NCBI RefSeq assembly: GCF_000717335.1
Contig: NZ_JNYZ01000036.1
Coordinates: forward strand, 1 to 64,000
Length of the DNA stretch: 64,000 bases
Direction of reading: 5' to 3'
Source: Amycolatopsis jejuensis
GTDB lineage: Bacteria > Actinomycetota > Actinomycetes > Mycobacteriales > Pseudonocardiaceae
Part shown: positions 26,240-35,025 of the stretch, in pieces
Layout of the letters: each line of letters begins with the position of its first letter
Numbering within the stretch: the stretch's first letter is position 1
Notes under the pieces: model-generated
What the model saw: only the letters and a program-made list of their open reading frames with translations
Databases searched by the model: none
What the model was told of the DNA's origin: nothing
Position numbers and translations under genes: made by a program

Positions 26240-27295
26240 ATGAGTGCTGCGGATCACGAGACCGACGTCGTGGTGATCGGGGCAGGGCAGGCGGGCCTGT
26301 CGGCGGCGTATCACCTGCGCCGCGCCGGGTTCGCGAACGAACGCGGGTTCGTCGTGCTCGATCACGGCAAGCGCGCGGGCGGGGCGTGGCAGTACCGGTG
26401 GCCGTCGCTGGTGCTTGGCAAGGTCCACGGGATTCACGACCTGCCGGGGATGGCGCTCGGGACCCCGGACGTCACGCGCCCGGCGAGCGAGGTCGTGTCT
26501 GAGTACTTCGGGCGGTTCGAGAAGACGTTCGACCTGCCGGTGCACCGTCCGGTGGACGTCATCGCGGTGCGCCGGGCGGGGGACCGGCTGCTCGTCGAAT
26601 CGCCTGCGGAGACGTGGGCGGCGCGTGCGGTGATCAGCGCGACGGGGACGTGGGACCGGCCGTTCTGGCCGCGGTACCCGGGCACGTTCGGCGGACGGCA
26701 GCTGCACACGGCGGACTACCGCGGCGCCGAGGAGTTCCGCAACCAGCGGGTGGTCGTCGTGGGCGGGGGAACCTCGGCGGTGCAGCTGCTGATGGAGATC
26801 GGCCCGGTCGCTCGCTCGACGACGTGGGTCACGCGGCGTCCGCCGGTGTGGCGGGAAGTGCCGTTCAGCGAGGACTGGGGACGGCAGGCGGTCGCGAAGG
26901 TCGACCGGCGGGTGCGGGCCGGGCTGGCGCCGGAGAGCGTGGTGAGTGTGACCGACCTGGCGGTGACCTCCGAGGTACTGGCCGGTCGCGCGGCTGGTTA
27001 CCTCGATCGGCGGCCGATGTTCGCGCGCTTGGTTCCGGACGGCGTCGAATGGGCGGACGGGACTTTCGAACCGGCCGACATCATCCTGTGGGCGACGGGT
27101 TTTCGCGCGTCGATCGACCACCTGGCCCCGCTGCACCTGCGTACGACGGGCGGCGGGATCCGCATGGACGGAACCCGCGTGGTGGCTGAACCGCGGCTGC
27201 ATCTGGTGGGGTACGGGCCGTCGGCGAGCACGGTGGGGGCGAACCGCGCCGGGCGGGCTGCAGTGCATGAGGTGGCGCGGCTGCTGGGCCGGTGA
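26240..27295 (+). CDS. FAD-dependent monooxygenase-like oxidoreductase
   Basis: A 351-residue two-dinucleotide-fold flavoprotein. The FAD motif GAGQAG is near residue 13 and the NAD(P)H motif GGGTSA near residue 173. The ATGF motif near residue 287 ends the second domain. This is the layout of class B monooxygenases and their trimethylamine- or lysine-monooxygenase relatives. I do not see a clean Baeyer-Villiger signature (FxGxxxH), so the reaction is undefined. The start follows the GGDEF stop by 44 bases and has only a weak ribosome binding site (GAACG). Confidence 0.85.
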   Translation: MSAADHETDVVVIGAGQAGLSAAYHLRRAGFANERGFVVLDHGKRAGGAWQYRWPSLVLGKVHGIHDLPGMALGTPDVTRPASEVVSEYFGRFEKTFDLPVHRPVDVIAVRRAGDRLLVESPAETWAARAVISATGTWDRPFWPRYPGTFGGRQLHTADYRGAEEFRNQRVVVVGGGTSAVQLLMEIGPVARSTTWVTRRPPVWREVPFSEDWGRQAVAKVDRRVRAGLAPESVVSVTDLAVTSEVLAGRAAGYLDRRPMFARLVPDGVEWADGTFEPADIILWATGFRASIDHLAPLHLRTTGGGIRMDGTRVVAEPRLHLVGYGPSASTVGANRAGRAAVHEVARLLGR

Positions 27296-27410
27296 AGGTG
27301 CACGTTCGCCAGCTGCCCCGTCGGACCGGTTCTCCACCATGGCTTCTTGATCGTTTCACGGACTTTCCGGGCTTGTCGCGGGAAGGCCCGGCCGCTACTC
27401 TGCCGTTTTA

Positions 27411-27429
27411 GTTAGGAAACTTTCTTAAC
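27411..27429. promoter_or_regulatory. 19-bp palindrome upstream of the secreted phosphoesterase, CsnR-box-like
   Basis: GTTAGGAAACTTTCTTAAC is a 9+1+9 palindrome with one mismatch, 61 bases before the GTG start. It resembles the AGGAAANTTTCCT boxes described for ROK-family regulators such as CsnR in front of secreted carbohydrate-active enzymes. A GC hairpin at 27367-27391 between it and the monooxygenase gene may end the latter's transcript. Confidence 0.6.
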
Positions 27430-27490
27430 GCAACGAGACGCCGCAGTGCCCGCCGCCGTCCTGTCCGTTCGGCCCCCGAGGAGTGCTCCC

Positions 27491-29095
27491 GTGTCCCGTC
27501 TTCGAAGTCTTGTCGTGCTGCCCGTGGCGGCGGTGGTGCTGCTGCCTGCTGCGGTGTCGGCAGCACCTCAGCAGGCAGCCGCCGATGTGCTGCTCTCCCA
27601 AGGCAAACCCGTCACCACGTCGACCCTGGAAGCCTCCACGCTGAGCGGTGACAATGCCGTCGACGGGGACGTCAAGACCCGCTGGGCCAGCGCCGTCAGC
27701 TCGGACGCCCAGTGGTTGCGCATCGACCTCGGCCAGCCCGCGACGGTCCACCAGGTGAAGCTCAACTGGGAAGCCGCGTACGCCAAGAAGTACCGCATCG
27801 AGATCTCCGACGACGGCACGAACTTCCGCTCGATCGCGACGATCACTGACGGCGACGGCAAGACCGACGACCTACCCGGGTTGTCCGCGCACGGCCGGTT
27901 CCTGCGCTTCGTCGGCACGGAACGCGCGACGAAGTACGGCTACTCGCTGTGGGAAATCCAGGCCTTCGGGACCCCGGACTCGTCCGGTGACACCCAGGCG
28001 CCCACCGCGCCGTCGAACCTCACCGCCGATCCCAGCGCGAGCAGTGTTGCGCTGAGCTGGGCCGCGGCGACCGACAACGTCAGCGTGAGCGGGTACGACG
28101 TGTTGCGTGACGGCAACGTCGTGGCCACCAGCGCGACGACGTCGTACACCGACAGCGGCCTGAAGCCCGACACTGACTACACCTACACCGTGCGCGCCCG
28201 CGATGCCGCCGGGAACACGTCACCGGTGAGTGGGCCGGTGAAGGTGCACACGAAGCCTGGCAACGCGGGTACCAGCTTCGTCCTCGCCGCGGCCGGTGAC
28301 ATCGCCGAGCAGTGCACCGCGAGCGACTCCAGCTGTATCCACCCGAAGACCGCGAAGCTCGTGGAGCAGATGAACCCCGCCGCCGTGCTGACCATCGGCG
28401 ACAACCAGTACGACGACGCGCACCTTTCGGACTTCACCAAGTACTACGACAAGACCTGGGGCAAGTTCAAGAGCATCACGCACCCCATCCCGGGTAACCA
28501 CGAATCGTACGACGGCACGCCGTTCAAGGGGTACGAGGACTATTTCGGCAAGATCGCCAAGCCGGACGGGAAACGGTACTACAGCTGGGAAATGGGCAAC
28601 TGGCACTTCATCGCGCTCGACTCCAACGGGTTCGTCGACGAGGAGGGCGGCGAACTGCACGACACCGACCAGATGAACTGGCTCAAGCAGGATCTCGCGA
28701 AGAACACCAAGGGCTGCGTCGCGACGTCCTACCACCATCCGCGGTGGAGCTCCGGCGACCACGGTGACCAGCGTGGTTCCAAGCAGCTGTGGGACGTCCT
28801 CGCGCAGAACAAGGTCGACCTCGTCCTGAACGGTCACGACCACCATTACGAGCGGTTCAACCCGCAGAACGCGAGTGGTAAAGCCGATCCGAACGGCCCG
28901 GTCGAGATCCTCGCGGGCATCGGCGGCGCGAACCCGTACCCGATCCACTCCGCGCACCCGACCACCGCGAAGCTGCTCAAGGACACCTTCGGCGTGCTCA
29001 AGCTGACTATGACCGACACGACCTTCGAATCGCAGCTGATCGGCCTCGACGGCAAGGTCCTCGACAGCAGCCCGACCTACACCTGTCACCAGTAG
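27491..29095 (+). CDS. Secreted metallophosphoesterase with F5/8C and FN3 domains
   Basis: A 534-residue exported protein. A Sec signal peptide (about 1-25, ending AVSAAPQ) is followed by a discoidin F5/8 type C domain (about 30-165, DGDVKTRWAS and YSLWEIQAFG), an FN3 domain (about 172-258, DTDYTYTVRARDAAGN), and a calcineurin-like phosphoesterase (about 262-530). All metal-site blocks are visible: AAGDIA, GDNQYD, GNHES, YHHPRW and GHDHHYERF. The outer domains suggest binding to a polysaccharide or cell wall. GTG 27491 has GAGGAG seven bases upstream. It is followed closely by an MFS gene. Confidence 0.93.
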   Translation: MSRLRSLVVLPVAAVVLLPAAVSAAPQQAAADVLLSQGKPVTTSTLEASTLSGDNAVDGDVKTRWASAVSSDAQWLRIDLGQPATVHQVKLNWEAAYAKKYRIEISDDGTNFRSIATITDGDGKTDDLPGLSAHGRFLRFVGTERATKYGYSLWEIQAFGTPDSSGDTQAPTAPSNLTADPSASSVALSWAAATDNVSVSGYDVLRDGNVVATSATTSYTDSGLKPDTDYTYTVRARDAAGNTSPVSGPVKVHTKPGNAGTSFVLAAAGDIAEQCTASDSSCIHPKTAKLVEQMNPAAVLTIGDNQYDDAHLSDFTKYYDKTWGKFKSITHPIPGNHESYDGTPFKGYEDYFGKIAKPDGKRYYSWEMGNWHFIALDSNGFVDEEGGELHDTDQMNWLKQDLAKNTKGCVATSYHHPRWSSGDHGDQRGSKQLWDVLAQNKVDLVLNGHDHHYERFNPQNASGKADPNGPVEILAGIGGANPYPIHSAHPTTAKLLKDTFGVLKLTMTDTTFESQLIGLDGKVLDSSPTYTCHQ

Positions 29096-29105
29096 GGGAC
29101 CGGGG

Positions 29106-30338
29106 ATGTACATCGCGGCAAGCCGGAGCACGGACCTCGCGGCGGGCACTCAGCGAAAGCCGGCGCTGCGCCGGGTGTCGGCGAACGTCGTCGCACTCGG
29201 CGCGGTCAGCCTGGTCACCGACATCTCGTCGGAGATGGTGACCGCCGTGCTCCCGCTGTACCTGGTGCTCGGCCTCGGGCTGAACCCGCTGCAGTTCGGC
29301 CTGCTCGACGGGCTTTACGCGGGGGCGACCGCGGTCGTCCGCGTGCTCGGCGGGCATCTGGCCGACCGGTGGCGGCGGCTCAAGGCGGTGGCCGGGGCCG
29401 GCTACGGCTTGTCCGCGGTGTGCAAACTCGGGCTCATCGCGGCGGGGTCGTCGGTCGCGGCGATCGGGGTGGTGCTCGCCGCCGACCGCACCGGCAAGGG
29501 GCTGCGCACGGCCCCGCGCGACGCGTTGATCTCGCTCAGCAGTGCGCCGGACACGCTCGGCCGGTCGTTCGGTGTGCATCGCGCGATGGACACCGTCGGC
29601 GCGTTCCTCGGCCCGCTGGTCGCGATGGGCGTGCTGGCGGTGAGCCTCGGCAGCTATCCGTCAGTGTTCTTCGCAAGCTTCTGTATTGCCGCGATTGCGG
29701 TGCTGCTGTTGGTGTTGTTCGTCCGCGATCGGCCGGGTTCGCTCGACAAAGCCACCGTGTCCGTACGGGCTGCGTTCGCTTTGCTGCGTGAGCGCGGGTT
29801 CCGGCGTGTGGTGGTGTGGGCGGCGCTGCTCGGGCTGGTCACGGTCGGCGATTCCTTCGTGTACCTGGTGCTGCAGCGGCGGTGGGACGTCGCGGCGACG
29901 TTCTTCCCGCTCCTGCCGCTCGGGACCGCCGGGGGGTACCTGCTGCTGGCCGTTCCACTGGGGAAGCTGGCCGACCGGATCGGTCGCTGGCCGGTGTTTC
30001 TCGGCGGGCACGTTGCGCTGACCGGCGCACTGGTTGCGCTTACCGGTCCGGTTTCCGGCTTCTGGCTCGCGGCGCTCGCGCTCGGACTGCACGGCGTGTT
30101 CTACGCCGCCACCGACGGGGTTCTCATGGCCGCGGCGGGACCCCTCGTACCGGAAGATCTGCGTGCGACGGGACTTGCCGTTGTCCAAACCGGACAGGCG
30201 GCGGCACGGATGCTTTCGTCTGTCCTTTTCGGACTCGCCTGGACCGTGTGGGACCTGCAGCCCGCAGTTCTGGTGGCGGCCGGAGCTCTCGCCGTCGTAG
30301 CGCTGGGTGCCGCTTTCGCAAGGCCGGTGCGGCCGTGA
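29106..30338 (+). CDS. MFS transporter
   Basis: A 410-residue major facilitator with about twelve hydrophobic segments. The loop 2-3 signature is GHLADRWRRLKAV, and a related LGKLADRIGRWPV marks the second half. RTGKGLRTAPRDALIS between helices 4 and 5 is typical of a bacterial MFS group with unknown substrates. It starts 10 bp after the phosphoesterase and overlaps the next gene, so the three probably form an operon. Export of a product linked to cell-surface phosphate metabolism is one guess. Confidence 0.88.
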   Translation: MYIAASRSTDLAAGTQRKPALRRVSANVVALGAVSLVTDISSEMVTAVLPLYLVLGLGLNPLQFGLLDGLYAGATAVVRVLGGHLADRWRRLKAVAGAGYGLSAVCKLGLIAAGSSVAAIGVVLAADRTGKGLRTAPRDALISLSSAPDTLGRSFGVHRAMDTVGAFLGPLVAMGVLAVSLGSYPSVFFASFCIAAIAVLLLVLFVRDRPGSLDKATVSVRAAFALLRERGFRRVVVWAALLGLVTVGDSFVYLVLQRRWDVAATFFPLLPLGTAGGYLLLAVPLGKLADRIGRWPVFLGGHVALTGALVALTGPVSGFWLAALALGLHGVFYAATDGVLMAAAGPLVPEDLRATGLAVVQTGQAAARMLSSVLFGLAWTVWDLQPAVLVAAGALAVVALGAAFARPVRP

Positions 30339-31279
30339 AGAAAATCTTCCTCGCCATTGCCGGGACCGTGGTGCTCGCTGCCGCCGCGGTCGTCTACACC
30401 GTTGCCGCGCGGCCCAGCCCGGCCGCACCTGCTGCCACCGAGCACCTTTCGCTCGCACCCGGCCAGTTGTTCTTCCGCAGCACCACAACCGGGCACGTCG
30501 GCGCGGTCCCGCTCGCGAACCCTGGTGCCAAACCGAAGTTCAGCGATCTGAAATGTGACCGGTTCGCCGTCTCCGGGCCGACCGCGATGTGCCTCGCGGT
30601 GCGTGCCGGGACGCTGCCGCCAGTCAGCGATCTTACCGTCCTCGACCGGAACCTGGCGAAAGTGCACGAGGAATACCTGCCGGGTACGCCGAGCCGGGCC
30701 CGTGTCGCGCCGGACGGGAAACGCGTGTACTGGACGGTATTCGTCACCGGCGATTCCTATGCTGCGACCGGGTTTTCCACCCGCGCCGGGATTTACGACC
30801 TCGACAACGGCGAGCTGGCGAAGACGATCGAGGAACTGCCGGTGCTCGTGGACGGCAAGCGGTATTTCGCGCCGGACGTGAACTATTGGGGCATCACCTT
30901 CGCTCGGGACGGCAAGACGTTCTACGCGACGCTCGGCAGCAAGGGCAAGACGTACCTGATCGAAGGCGACTACGACACTTACCGCGGGAAAGCGTTGCGG
31001 GAGAACGTGGAATGCCCGTCGCTGTCGCCGGATGGCACGCGGATCGCGTTCAAGAAGAAGGTGAGCGAGGGGGTCTGGCGGCTGTCGGTGCTCGATCTGA
31101 AGTCGATGCACGAGACACCACTCGCCGAGTCCCGCAGCGTCGACGACCAGGCATTGTGGCAGGACGACCACACCATTCTGTACGGCGTCGAGAACGCCGT
31201 GTGGGCGGTGCCCGCCGACGGCTCCGGCTCGCCGAAACAGCTGGTCACGGACGCCTCGTCGCCTGCCGTCGCCAGCTGA
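30335..31279 (+). CDS. TolB-like beta-propeller protein with a membrane anchor
   Basis: A 314-residue protein with an N-terminal signal or anchor helix (MKKIFLAIAGTVVLAAAAVV) and several PD40/TolB-type propeller blades, seen as repeated APDGKRVYWT, ARDGKTFYATL and SPDGTRIAFKKK segments. It probably acts outside the membrane in protein or ligand binding. GTG 30335 overlaps the MFS stop (GTGA). No catalytic motif is visible. Confidence 0.8.
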   Translation: MKKIFLAIAGTVVLAAAAVVYTVAARPSPAAPAATEHLSLAPGQLFFRSTTTGHVGAVPLANPGAKPKFSDLKCDRFAVSGPTAMCLAVRAGTLPPVSDLTVLDRNLAKVHEEYLPGTPSRARVAPDGKRVYWTVFVTGDSYAATGFSTRAGIYDLDNGELAKTIEELPVLVDGKRYFAPDVNYWGITFARDGKTFYATLGSKGKTYLIEGDYDTYRGKALRENVECPSLSPDGTRIAFKKKVSEGVWRLSVLDLKSMHETPLAESRSVDDQALWQDDHTILYGVENAVWAVPADGSGSPKQLVTDASSPAVAS

Positions 31280-31297
31280 TTCGACAACTCGATACGC

Positions 31298-31339
31298 CGT
31301 AAAGTATCCTCGGGCCCGGAGATACTTTACGACGTAAAG
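31298..31339. promoter_or_regulatory. Double palindromic operator in front of the hydrolase gene
   Basis: CGTAAAGTATC (31298-31308) and GATACTTTACG (31321-31331) form a perfect inverted repeat with a 12-base spacer. The right arm also belongs to a second perfect palindrome, CTTTACGACGTAAAG (31325-31339). The second site ends seven bases before the ATG. Tightly overlapping sites of this kind suit a TetR-like repressor. No TetR gene is adjacent. Confidence 0.7.
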
Positions 31340-31346
31340 AGATGAG

Positions 31347-32174
31347 ATGCCTGAAGTCACGCTGCCTGACGGGACCCGGATCGAGGCCGAGGTCAACGGC
31401 GCCGGACCGGTGCTGCTGCTCCCGGTGGACCCACGCCCGGCCGAGGGGCCGGAAGCCGACGCTGCCCGGAAATGGGGTGCCGATCCCGAGCTCGGCCGGT
31501 CGTTGATCGACGGGCTCACCGGATTCCGGGTCGTCGCGTTCGATTACCAAGGACACCGGATGGCGCATCCGGCGGAATTGACCCCGGAAGTGATCACCGA
31601 AGATTTCCTGGCCATTGCCGACGGTGTCGATGCACCGCGGTTCTCCTACTACGGTTATTCCTGGCTGGCGCTTTCCGGTCTCCAGCTGGCCTTGCGCACC
31701 GACCGGCTCGACGCGCTGGTGATGGGGGGATACCCGCCGGTGGACGGGCCGTACGAGCAAATGCTGGCGGTCACCCGGGCGACGCACGAAATGTCCGGCA
31801 CACCGCCGAAAACTGACGTCATGCCGGGGGATTGGGACTCGGTTCAGGTCACCCTCTCGACCGCCCAGACGAAACAGTTCGTGACGTTGTACGAGGCATT
31901 GCAGGAATTCGACGACCGATCGGTGGAACTGTCCTGTCCACGGCTGGCTTTCGCCGGTTCGGAAGACCGGATCGAATACGGCGAACGCTGGGGTGGCGTC
32001 ACGGTCGACATCGCGGGTCCGCTGATCCGGGAACGCGCCACGCTGGAAGCCCGCGGCTGGACGGTCGAGGTGCTGGACGGGCTGGACCACATGAGTGCCA
32101 TGCAGGCCAAGGCGGTGCTCCCGGTGTTGCGGCCGTTCCTGGAGAAGCTGTCGCTTAGACCTCGAGTTCCGTGA
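31347..32174 (+). CDS. Alpha/beta hydrolase
   Basis: A 275-residue hydrolase-fold protein. The nucleophile elbow reads YGYSWLALS, the strand-4 motif FDYQGHRMAHP, and LDGLDHMSAM supplies a C-terminal His. Trp after the serine, rather than Gly, is unusual for the GxSxG pattern. The substrate cannot be told. The start is ATG 31347, seven bases after an operator, so the transcript leader is very short. The 3' end overlaps the convergent LysR gene by 20 bases. Confidence 0.82.
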   Translation: MPEVTLPDGTRIEAEVNGAGPVLLLPVDPRPAEGPEADAARKWGADPELGRSLIDGLTGFRVVAFDYQGHRMAHPAELTPEVITEDFLAIADGVDAPRFSYYGYSWLALSGLQLALRTDRLDALVMGGYPPVDGPYEQMLAVTRATHEMSGTPPKTDVMPGDWDSVQVTLSTAQTKQFVTLYEALQEFDDRSVELSCPRLAFAGSEDRIEYGERWGGVTVDIAGPLIRERATLEARGWTVEVLDGLDHMSAMQAKAVLPVLRPFLEKLSLRPRVP

Positions 32175-33021
32175 GCGCCGTGCTCGCGCGGGCTGCAGTC
32201 CGAAAGGCGGCGATGGTATCCCGGGTTTCCCGGCGCCGGGTAGCGATGGCGACGGTGGCGTGCGGCCCGGTCAATGGCCGGTAGCAGACCCCGGGGTGGG
32301 CGAAGAATCGCATCGCGGGTTCGCCGTGGAGGCCGATACAGCCGGTGGTCGCCACGGCAATCGGCACCCCGGCGGGGGAGCGCACGCTGATCGGGTTGGC
32401 CACCTCGCCCCGGCCGTTCCACTCCGCCAGCCCGGGCTGTCCGACAAGCCCGATCCGCGGGTGGCCGGACACATCGGCCTCGGTGAGTTCGGCCGCGTCG
32501 GCGAACTCCGATTCGGCAGGCACGACGGCGTAGCGTCCGGTGTCCATCACCGGCTCGATGTCGAGGTCTTCCGCGCCGCCGACGTCGTGCACGATTGCGA
32601 CGTCCACCTCGCCAGTGCGGACTGCGTCGTACTGGTTCGGCCAGTCCAGTTCGATGTATGCGACCCGGAGGCCGGGGCGGCTGGCGGCGAGCAGCGATCG
32701 GGTGGCGGGCCAGCGGTCGGCGAGCCCGAAGCCGAGCACCCCGACCCGCAGCACCGGTCCGGCCGGGTCGCCCTCGGCGGCTGACATGAGCGCGTCCAGT
32801 TCGGCCAGTACGCGACGGGCGCGCGGCAGGAACCGTTCACCCGCGTCGGTGAGCCGCACGCGGCGGCTGGTGCGCTCGAACAATCGCGTACCCAGCTGGT
32901 GTTCCAGCTCGGCGATCCGGCGGCCGAACGGCTGGGCCGCGATGTAGTGGGCCTGCGCCGCGCGGCCGAAATGCAGCTCGTCGGCCAGCGTGAGGGCGTA
33001 GCGCAAGGACCGGACGTCCAT
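32155..33021 (-). CDS. LysR-family transcriptional regulator
   Basis: A 288-residue LysR regulator: N-terminal helix-turn-helix (MDVRSLRYALTLADELHFGRAAQ, GRRIAELEHQLGTRLFERTSRRV) and a C-terminal periplasmic-binding-like effector domain. It is divergent from the amidohydrolase gene with a 131-bp gap, the usual layout for LysR control of its neighbour. No classic T-N11-A site stands out in that gap. Confidence 0.92.
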   Translation of the reverse strand: MDVRSLRYALTLADELHFGRAAQAHYIAAQPFGRRIAELEHQLGTRLFERTSRRVRLTDAGERFLPRARRVLAELDALMSAAEGDPAGPVLRVGVLGFGLADRWPATRSLLAASRPGLRVAYIELDWPNQYDAVRTGEVDVAIVHDVGGAEDLDIEPVMDTGRYAVVPAESEFADAAELTEADVSGHPRIGLVGQPGLAEWNGRGEVANPISVRSPAGVPIAVATTGCIGLHGEPAMRFFAHPGVCYRPLTGPHATVAIATRRRETRDTIAAFRTAARASTALTELEV

Positions 33022-33152
33022 GTCCCACCACCTCTTTCCGCGCGCGGCGATGATACCCACGCGGGACCCGGAGATCGCAACCGTTTCGGCTGATGATGGC
33101 GGCCGGAGCGCGGGTGATGCTGGGCGTGGCAACGACGCTTCGGAGGTCAGAC

Positions 33153-34610
33153 ATGAGCGCACATCGCACCGTGGTCCGGAATGGGCACGTGCTCACCATG
33201 GATCCCGCACTCGGGGACTTTCCTGCCGGGGACGTGCTGATCGAGGACGGGGAGATCACCGCGGTCGCCCCGTCGCTGCCGGTGACCGACGCCGAGGTCA
33301 TCGACGCCACCGGGCACCTCGTGGTGCCCGGGATGATCGACACGCACCGGCACACCTGGCAGTCGCTCGTCCGCGGCATCTGCGGCGACTGGACGCTCGC
33401 CGACTACTACTACGGCATCCGCCTCGGCATCTCCCCGAACTACACGGCCGACGACGTGCGCCTCGGCAACCTCTACGGCGCCGTCGACGCGCTCAGTGCC
33501 GGGGTGACCACGCTGCTCGATTTCTCCCACTGCAACAACACTCCCGACCATTCCGACGGCGCGGTGAACGGGTTGCAGGAAGCCGGAATCCGCGCCGCGT
33601 TCTGTTACGGGTTCTTCGAAAGCTCACCCGGGCAGAGCAAGTTCGGCGGCCACGCGGACCGGGTCGCGGACTTCCACCGGATCGCCGACAAGTACTTCGC
33701 CGCCGACGGCCTGCTCACCCTCGGGGTGTCGCTGTCGGAGCTGTTCGGCCTGCCCTGGGCGGACACGGCGGCCGAGCTCGCTGCCGCCCGCGAGCGCGAG
33801 GCGTTGCTGGTCAACCACGCCGGCTGCATTTTCGGCAGCGTGCTCTGCGCCGGGATCACCGAGATGGACACGCTCGGCCTCCTCGGCCCGGACATGGTCC
33901 ACGTGCACTGCAACGCCTTTGACGACAGCGAATGGGACGCGATCGCGCGCAGCGGCGGCAAGGTGTCGATCTCCGTCGAAACCGAGCTCAACATGGGATT
34001 CGGCCGTCCGGTTTTCGACCGCTGCGCGCGGCACGGGATCAAGCCGACGCTGTCGGCCGACGTCGTTTCGCTCAACAGCGGCGATCTGTGGCACGAACTG
34101 CGGTTCGGGCTCGGCTGCGCCCGCGCCGACCGGCTGGTGCCGATCAACCTCGGCGGCGCGATGCCCGACTCCGTCCAGATCACCGCGCGCGAAGCGTTCG
34201 ACTGGTGCACCGTCAACGCCGCCGACGCGCTCGGGCTCGGCGACCGGATCGGTTCGCTGACCCCGGGCAAGCGCGCTGACCTGCTGCTCATCGGCGGTCC
34301 GGCGCTCGAACAGCACCCGCGGGTCGACCCGTACGCGACGCTCGTCTACCAAACCACGGCGGCCGACGTCCGCACGGTGCTGATCGACGGCCAGGTCCGG
34401 AAGCGCGACGGCGTGCTGACCTCGGTGGACCTGCCTGCTCTCACCTCCGCCGCCGACGCTGCCTCGGACCGCATCCTCGGCCGCGTCCGCGCTGCGGGAC
34501 GGGCTCTGCCGGGTACGCCGCCGAACGCATGGGCCGGAATCGAGACCACGGCACGGGAATTCCACGAGCAGGCGGTACAGGCCGGAAAGAACCGAGGTCT
34601 GCCATCCTGA
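33153..34610 (+). CDS. Amidohydrolase-family protein (TrzA/AtzA, deaminase-like)
   Basis: A 485-residue metal-dependent hydrolase of the cytosine/guanine deaminase and s-triazine hydrolase branch. The metal-binding THRHTW motif (His65, His67) ends the first strand. VHVHCNA carries a further His, and LSADVVSLN the catalytic Asp. The N- and C-terminal parts form the small beta domain (NGHVLTMDP, GKRADLLLIGG). Likely reaction: hydrolytic removal of an amino or chloride group from a purine or pyrimidine-like ring. ATG 33153 has CGGAGG upstream. The divergent LysR gene probably regulates it. Confidence 0.88.
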   Translation: MSAHRTVVRNGHVLTMDPALGDFPAGDVLIEDGEITAVAPSLPVTDAEVIDATGHLVVPGMIDTHRHTWQSLVRGICGDWTLADYYYGIRLGISPNYTADDVRLGNLYGAVDALSAGVTTLLDFSHCNNTPDHSDGAVNGLQEAGIRAAFCYGFFESSPGQSKFGGHADRVADFHRIADKYFAADGLLTLGVSLSELFGLPWADTAAELAAAREREALLVNHAGCIFGSVLCAGITEMDTLGLLGPDMVHVHCNAFDDSEWDAIARSGGKVSISVETELNMGFGRPVFDRCARHGIKPTLSADVVSLNSGDLWHELRFGLGCARADRLVPINLGGAMPDSVQITAREAFDWCTVNAADALGLGDRIGSLTPGKRADLLLIGGPALEQHPRVDPYATLVYQTTAADVRTVLIDGQVRKRDGVLTSVDLPALTSAADAASDRILGRVRAAGRALPGTPPNAWAGIETTAREFHEQAVQAGKNRGLPS

Positions 34611-34614
34611 TGCC

Positions 34615-35025
34615 ATGACCCCGCGATGTTCGCCCCGGCTGGCCGCGATCGTCGACGCGTTGCCGCTGCGCCCGGGGATGCGCGTGCTGGAAATCGGTGG
34701 TGCGCCGGGTGCGGCGGCGAAAGTGGTGTGCGAGCGGATCGCGCCCGGTGGGCACATCCTGGTGATCGACAGGTCTGCCAAGGGAATCTCGCTCATCGAA
34801 CGCAACGCGGCCGCCGAGATCGAAGCGGGGCTGCTCAGCGTGCGGCACACGGCGGCCGAGGAGTTCGCGCTGCGCCAGGGAGAACCGCTGTTCGACCTGG
34901 CGTTTGCGGTACGGGTCGGAGCGTTCGACGGACGGTATCCCGAGGCCGGGGTCCGGGCGCGGGACCGGGTTCGGCAGGCGCTTGTCGAGGGTGGACGGTT
35001 TTTCGTCGACGGGCTACCCGAGTAG
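34615..35025 (+). CDS. Small SAM-dependent methyltransferase
   Basis: A 136-residue class I methyltransferase core with SAM motif I LEIGGAPGAAAK, the acidic end of strand 2 ILVIDRSAKGI, and FDLAFAVRVGAF as motif IV. It is shorter than most methyltransferases (about 180 or more residues) and lacks a substrate-recognition insert. The start lies five bases after the amidohydrolase stop. The end overlaps the convergent kinase gene by 12 bases. The substrate is unknown. Confidence 0.8.
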   Translation: MTPRCSPRLAAIVDALPLRPGMRVLEIGGAPGAAAKVVCERIAPGGHILVIDRSAKGISLIERNAAAEIEAGLLSVRHTAAEEFALRQGEPLFDLAFAVRVGAFDGRYPEAGVRARDRVRQALVEGGRFFVDGLPE

